Below are positions 59,601-64,000 of a DNA stretch of 64,000 nucleotides, piece after piece. Source of the DNA: Apostichopus japonicus (Eukaryota > Echinodermata > Holothuroidea > Aspidochirotida > Stichopodidae); contig NC_092564.1 of the NCBI RefSeq assembly GCF_037975245.1, positions 23,512,484-23,576,483 on the forward strand, in the 5' to 3' direction. Within the stretch, counting starts at the first letter, position 1. Every line of letters starts with the position of its first letter. The position numbers and the translations under genes were made by a program. The notes beneath the pieces are model-generated. The model saw only the letters and a list, made by a program, of their open reading frames with translations, ran no database searches and was not told the origin of the DNA.

Positions 59601-62600
59601 CATTAATTTGTGCTATGTAAGTTGTCAAGCATCACGTATTAGAACCGGTTCCAAATAGATTGAAAAGATGTGTCAGCAGAATTGCAATGGTTGGGAGAGG
59701 GGGTGGTTGGGAGTTGGGGTGGTTGGGAGTTGGGGAAGGTAATTTTGAAACCATTATATACAGCCTTTAAAGAAAAAATTGTTTTCAAAGAGGATTCCTC
59801 CCACGTTACTAAATGAGAAAATTGTGTGTGTGGGGGGGGGGTGTTAATTCCTGGATTAGTCATGGTAGTTGTTGAAGGTAATATTAAACAGAGGCCTACT
59901 TAAAGTTACTCAAGTTTCCTTTTCATAGACCTCTGTTGTCTTTGCACAGAATTATTATTTTGAGGAAACCTACATTTTATGAGCACCACAGGATAACTAG
60001 TGTTTAAAAGAGGTTTTTGCAGAAAAGTACCGGGGGTACTAGGGAATATATACATTTAATCAGAGGTTACTATATATAATTCTTAGCATTTGATAACAGC
60101 AGAGTGAATTTCAAGGGAGCTGCCCTTGGCAATAGTCTCTTTGACTTAAGACCAAAGTAGTTCAATTTCATTACAAACCTATTAAATTACTGACCCATTT
60201 TTTAATTTCCGACCCATTTACTTAACGAGCTGTGATGCACGCTACCAAAAGATACCATTCGACTATCTTTAGGATACATCGCGAGTTCTGAAATTCCATC
60301 GATTGGAAGGCTTTCAGACAGTTTAAGACATTTCCTTTAATAATACACACATTTGATTGATTTAGTTCAAAGACTATAAAGCGTGGATGTTTACAAGAAA
60401 TAGTCAGCTTGGCTCATCTTGATGATGTTGGAATTAATCCAAAAGCCACATCAGTTCACCACCATAGGCTCTAAGATATCAATTCATATTATATATATTA
60501 TATAAATTACATATATATTATATATATATATTATATTACTATATTATATATTTTACATATATATTACATATATATATATATATAACAATATACCTATATT
60601 TTAGCAGTGCAGAAAAGCAGCTGCCTATAAAAGCAAGCTCTACTTCTTGTTTTTTTTTCCCCCCTCTTTTTTCGGTACGAGGAAGGAAAATCTAGAAAAT
60701 GGAAGAAAGCGGGGAAAAAGAGGTGGAAGCACTTACATAGTCCAGACACTTGAGGAGATTCTCGAGATGGGGAGTGGAGGATAAACGGCTCGCTGCCGGG
60801 TGGAATGGTGGTGAATCCATTCATGGTGGCAGCAGCATTGAAGTGGTTCATCTGAGCTGTGGCTAGTGCCGTCATGGGATTGGCAATGTAGTTTGGATTG
60901 GCAGTGACAATGGCCTGTTGCTGCATTAACTGCAAGAAGAAAGAAACAAAATGATCAAGTGAAGAGAATTGGCCTGAACTGTGAGCTATCGTTATCTATA
61001 AAACAAAATCTTGGTCTAGTTGAACATATATACTTTTCATATATTTTAATATACACTTTATATTTACGACTATCCTACATTTATTAAGCTCCCACAAGAT
61101 AACCCCAAGCCTTTGAAGGAAGTAATTATCTCAGAATTAAGTCTGCTTCAAAATGCCATCATGTAACCCTAATACACATCCCCTCCCTCTATCCATTTAA
61201 CCCAATCCACATTCCCTCCCCCCCCCCCTCTTTCCACTGTGATTAAACATAAACATACAGGATAACACTGGCATTGCATCTGTGTTAGAACTTAACAAGC
61301 CACTCCTCATTTCTTGTACTAAGCCTTACATAGATTACACAGAATTTCACCATTCAACTCAATGTAATGTCCATATACAGCAAAATCTGCACACACAGGT
61401 GATGCAATGAACGCAAGTCAAAGCGTAATCTTACATTTCTGCGAACAACATCCAATTTAATATGAGCTACGACACAGCTGCACCTAGACTTACAGTTTAA
61501 TATCAGAGCACTTTGCCGAAATATCCATTAGTACTAGAAAATTCGATACAGAGAAAAGTTGTTTTCTTTAACCACAAGTCCTTTTATATTTCTGGGGTTA
61601 TTTCAGCATTTTTTTTTAAACTTGTGGATTGGATATTAATGCAACATGACAGGATAATTAGCAATAGCGATGCTCGATCTAGTGGGTCGGCCATTTTGTT
61701 TAAAATTATTGGCTATATCTCTTGGTTTTCCTTCCTTATTTTTCAGATTATAACTGAACACTTGGATCTCATGGGCGCAGTTAATGAATGTAAAAGGATA
61801 AGTTGAGGATGGCATAGTAGTCAAGCAGAATAATGAGGCAGATGAACATGAAATATTAAGTTTTTTTAGAGTTCCAACAGTAATTTAAACCATGACTCTG
61901 CTCTAGACCTCTTAATCTAGTGAGAAATGAGGGAGATGGGGCGTGGGAGGGGAGTGTAGATTTATAAGGGGGGTAGGGAGAGGTGTAGGTGGAAAAATTA
62001 TGAGACAGATGTGCATTGTGAAGACTAAATAAATACACATACTCAGTGTCTATTTATGACTTACTACTGTACAAACACGTGAATGTGCTTCTCATGAGTT
62101 TATAAAAAAGCCATAACCTCAGCAAAATTATTCCATCTTGTATAAATCAGCACAATAAAATTTGATTTTGGGAATTAATTACTGTCATATTACTCGATAT
62201 ATGAAACCATTTTCTCTTCCAACTTATTTCACTTTTCGTTCCCAAGTTGGTATTTGTTTTTTAGTTACTAAGTGGACAACAAAAGAACAAAAGACTACTT
62301 CAAAGGGGATTCTCGTGAATAACGAACAAAGTATAATTTTTTGTTTAATTTAGTCCATTTGGCAAATTTGGCCTCTTCCGACTTTTTCTTCTTTCTTTAC
62401 GATAAATTATAAAATTTTCTACTCAATGGAGCCTTTTGTTAACCATATCATCCTACATCGAATGAGAATACTGAACCAGAACAGAATGTAAGAGAGAAGA
62501 TATGATTCCATACTGCTTGAGTGTATGCAGCTGCTTGGTTGTGGGCGTTGAGTGGGGCAAAGACCAACGGGTTCAACGTGAAACCGGTCATGGCGGACAT

Positions 62601-62675
62601 GCTGTTCATGTTCTGACGGAGCTGCCTCTCCTTCTCAGTCTCCGCGAGCTTCACCACCAGGCTCGGCATCTGGCC
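53524..62675 (-). CDS. CELF: CELF/Bruno-like RNA-binding protein (CELF3-6 type), C-terminal half
   Basis: Eight exons in transcript order: 62675-62514, 60929-60737, 59612-59484, 57159-57007, 56302-56225, 55414-55325, 54371-54228, 53651-53524. All junctions are GT-AG and in phase, giving 358 residues to a TGA. The first visible exon matches the segment after RRM2 ([20 protein letters not shown]). A long linker rich in Ala, Gln, Pro and Thr follows, with [20 protein letters not shown] and [12 protein letters not shown]. The last two exons form RRM3, with RNP2-like NLFIYHLP and RNP1-like KCFGFVSF and the end [17 protein letters not shown]. The PKDAN.PY tail and the [11 protein letters not shown] start favour CELF3-6 over CELF1/2. 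CELF proteins bind U/G-rich RNA and control splicing, translation and decay. RRM1 and RRM2 lie beyond the right edge. Confidence 0.93.
54115..54205. repeat. Short tandem repeat near CELF RRM3
   Basis: Five or six imperfect copies of ACAGCCGTACACTGT (some TATAGCC or TATATAC) lie just downstream of the RRM3 donor. Confidence 0.8.
54228..54371 (-). CDS. CELF: CELF RRM3 first exon
   Basis: Encodes [36 protein letters not shown] and QSKCFG. The acceptor CCCCTTTGCAG is strong. Two degraded copies of its 5' end lie just upstream at 54388-54590. Confidence 0.95.
54388..54590 (-). pseudogene. Two degenerate copies of the 5' end of CELF RRM3 exon
   Basis: About 100 bases covering the intron end, the acceptor and the first 70 or so exon bases are repeated twice upstream of the real exon. 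Copy 54388-54493 keeps a CCCTTCCAG acceptor but has shifted frame and meets a TGA after CAG AGA. Copy 54494-54590 stays open ([20 protein letters not shown]), but its acceptor AG has become TG. Neither has a matching donor at the right place. Confidence 0.85.
54676..55014. mobile_element. Non-autonomous hAT-type element (MITE), 339 bp
   Basis: It starts CAGGAGGTAGGAGCC and ends with the reverse complement of CAGGGGGATAGGAAGC (imperfect inverted repeat). It is flanked by a perfect 8-bp duplication CATAGAAC at 54668-54675 and 55015-55022. It has C/G runs near both ends and no transposase frame. It sits in the CELF intron before RRM3. Confidence 0.88.
55325..55414 (-). CDS. CELF: CELF linker exon, PQQQQPP
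   Basis: Encodes [20 protein letters not shown] and PVIVTPQKE, just before RRM3. Phase 1 at both ends. Confidence 0.9.
55818..55910 (-). repeat. Interspersed repeat with hammerhead-like core
   Basis: The minus strand reads CTGAAGA, a GATC...GATC stem, GAAA, TGTCAGG. TCCTGCTAAG at 55820-55829 is repeated in inverse at 55868-55877. The GAAGATCCTGCTAAGATCGAAA pattern resembles sequences often seen with Penelope-like elements. The family name is inference. Confidence 0.35.
56225..56302 (-). CDS. CELF: CELF linker exon, [12 protein letters not shown]
   Basis: 26 codons. The alanine run [11 protein letters not shown] is followed by [14 protein letters not shown], a conserved CELF linker motif. 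Phase 1 at both ends. Confidence 0.9.
57007..57159 (-). CDS. CELF: CELF linker exon
   Basis: Encodes [20 protein letters not shown] and [16 protein letters not shown]. 153 bases with phase 1 at both ends, so a cassette exon is possible. Confidence 0.87.
57170..59480 (-). other. CELF intron
   Basis: No exon or repeat array recognised. AT-rich, with minor homopolymer runs. Confidence 0.5.
59484..59612 (-). CDS. CELF: CELF linker exon
   Basis: Encodes [20 protein letters not shown] and [13 protein letters not shown]. Low complexity, no domain. At 129 bases with matching phases on both sides it could be skipped without a frameshift. Confidence 0.85.
60485..60595. repeat. (TA)n microsatellite in a CELF intron
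   Basis: About 110 bases of ATATAT with TTATATA and TTACATATA variants, 140 bases downstream (in transcript order) of exon 60737-60929. Confidence 0.92.
60737..60929 (-). CDS. CELF: CELF linker exon, LMQQQ
   Basis: 64 codons plus one base. Encodes [40 protein letters not shown] and [14 protein letters not shown] serine-rich, possibly phosphorylated, stretch closes it. Confidence 0.9.
62514..62675 (-). CDS. CELF: CELF exon after RRM2
   Basis: 54 codons, [20 protein letters not shown] and onward to AAAYTQA. Phase 0 at both ends. The donor GTATGG is weaker than consensus. Confidence 0.88.
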
Positions 62676-64000
62676 CTGAAAAGGGGGTAACAAGGGGGTA
62701 ACCATCAAAATAAAATCAGGTGAACAGAATAAGGGGTTATTAGAGTAGGTGGGGTATGGTTGAAGAGAAGAAAGAGGGGTGGGTGGTGGGGGGGGGGAAT
62801 GGAAAGCAAAGGGCATTGATAGAGGTACAGACAGATGAAAGGGGATAATTTACAAAGAGGGTAAGGGGTAGCAGTAACAGAACACAGAGGAATTTGAACA
62901 AGAAATGTGGGAAAGATTAAACAACGAGTGAGAAACATGGAAATACGACAAAGAAGGAAGAGACAGGAAAAGATGAAGATAGGATAGCGAGGGGGAAAAG
63001 AGAATCATGGAGGAGGAGCAATAAGGAGGGAGAAAGTGAGAGAGAAATTAATTGATACATATTTTTAAAGTCTCTTGTATTAATTGTGAATCATTGATTA
63101 TTACGATTATTATGATTAATACTGACAGGTATGATCCAACAATAATACACAGAATAACTAAATGCAAAAACAATAATTATACTCTACCAACAAGACAAAA
63201 ACATAGAAACAGGTTCACTCCAGAGTTCACACGATTAAGAAGAGATGGCTGTAATCAGATGTTTGAACCAACACCCCACTCACCCCCACCTCCCCCCCCC
63301 CCCGGTATGTATTGTTTCTGTTTGATTTTGGTTCTTCTCTTCTAAAACTTTTTTTAAGAGGGAGCAGAATTGGTGGTAAGGATCAGAGAGGCTATCCCTG
63401 TCTATTCAAATGATAGAGTAGGTCTACTGATGAGGGTAATTTAATCTATGTATAGTGCTACTGTTTAATTTAAAGAGGCATGCATGTGTCACTGTACTCC
63501 TCTGTTTGTGTTCAGTTAGTGGCATACAATCACATAACAATAACACAGACACCACTGGGTCAACCCTGTGTGTATAATAAACTAAGAACACACAGCATAA
63601 AGTACAATGTAGTTTGGTAACATTCCTAACAGATCAATCGAAGGTCTGCTTAAGTCGTTAATTCTCTCATGTCGTTGGCATACCTTGCGATTGGTTTTCA
63701 TATCCACACTTTTATATACTGCAACTTTATGTGCAGATTGTTGGAGAGCTTTCATGTGGAACATTTCCCCAATATTTTATATCGCATTCCAAGTCAAGAT
63801 GTTGCAAGTAAAATCGGTCATATGAAGAAATGTCTCTCTTCGAGTTGCCAAGGAGCACATGCAGTCAGGCAAAATGTTCAGGCAGCAGCATAATTCAATT
63901 CTTTATGCATGCACTGTGACCTCTATGTGTATTGTGTGGGCTTTAGTAACTCCCCTTAGCCAGATATTCCCCTCCCTCCCTCCCTAACTCCCACCTGAAT
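62676..64000 (-). other. CELF intron running off the window
   Basis: The coding strand is pyrimidine-rich near the acceptor, and a homopurine stretch of GGAGGAG/GAGAAAG type spans about 62940-63050 on +. No RRM2 exon is seen before the window ends. Confidence 0.5.

Overview
The window is animal nuclear DNA, AT-rich, with GT-AG introns of a few hundred to a few thousand bases. It carries four conserved metazoan genes between many repeats. The SINE, LINE and hAT relics and the general layout suggest a marine invertebrate, perhaps an echinoderm such as a sea cucumber. That placement is inference and nothing here proves it.

Layout. (1) 274-2428 (+): the last two coding exons of a GA-binding protein beta (GABPB) homologue, with a 23-bp minisatellite starting exactly at the splice donor between them. 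(2) 2.5-8.9 kb: intergenic, with a 75-bp array, smaller arrays and a SINE relic. (3) 8938-18566 (-): a complete pyruvate kinase in 10 coding exons (534 aa). Its introns hold two minisatellites and two LINE fragments. (4) 18.6-33.4 kb: a repeat-rich interval with a Ty3/gypsy gag relic, two inverted repeat pairs, a TIR element family, an interstitial telomere-like tract and two hAT-like elements. It separates pyruvate kinase from the divergently transcribed next gene. (5) 33424-45302 (+): complete methylcrotonoyl-CoA carboxylase beta (MCCC2) in 14 exons (563 aa) with a mitochondrial presequence. Four introns hold minisatellites. (6) 45.3-53.5 kb: no recognised gene. It has a tRNA-derived SINE, two unassigned spliced-exon-like stretches and probably the long 3' UTR of the last gene. 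(7) 53524-62675 (-): the C-terminal half (358 aa, linker plus RRM3) of a CELF/Bruno-like RNA-binding protein of the CELF3-6 type. Its RRM1 and RRM2 exons lie beyond the right edge.

The four genes do not form a pathway: one transcription factor subunit, one glycolytic enzyme, one leucine-catabolism enzyme and one splicing/translation regulator. I joined exons by hand from splice sites, codon phase and family resemblance. Both complete genes give products of exactly the expected family length, which supports the models.

I did not find a convincing new biological system. The most unusual points are minisatellites placed against splice sites, two degenerate copies of the 5' end of the CELF RRM3 exon (one keeping its acceptor), telomere-like sequence inside a TIR element, and two hAT MITEs with 8-bp target duplications.
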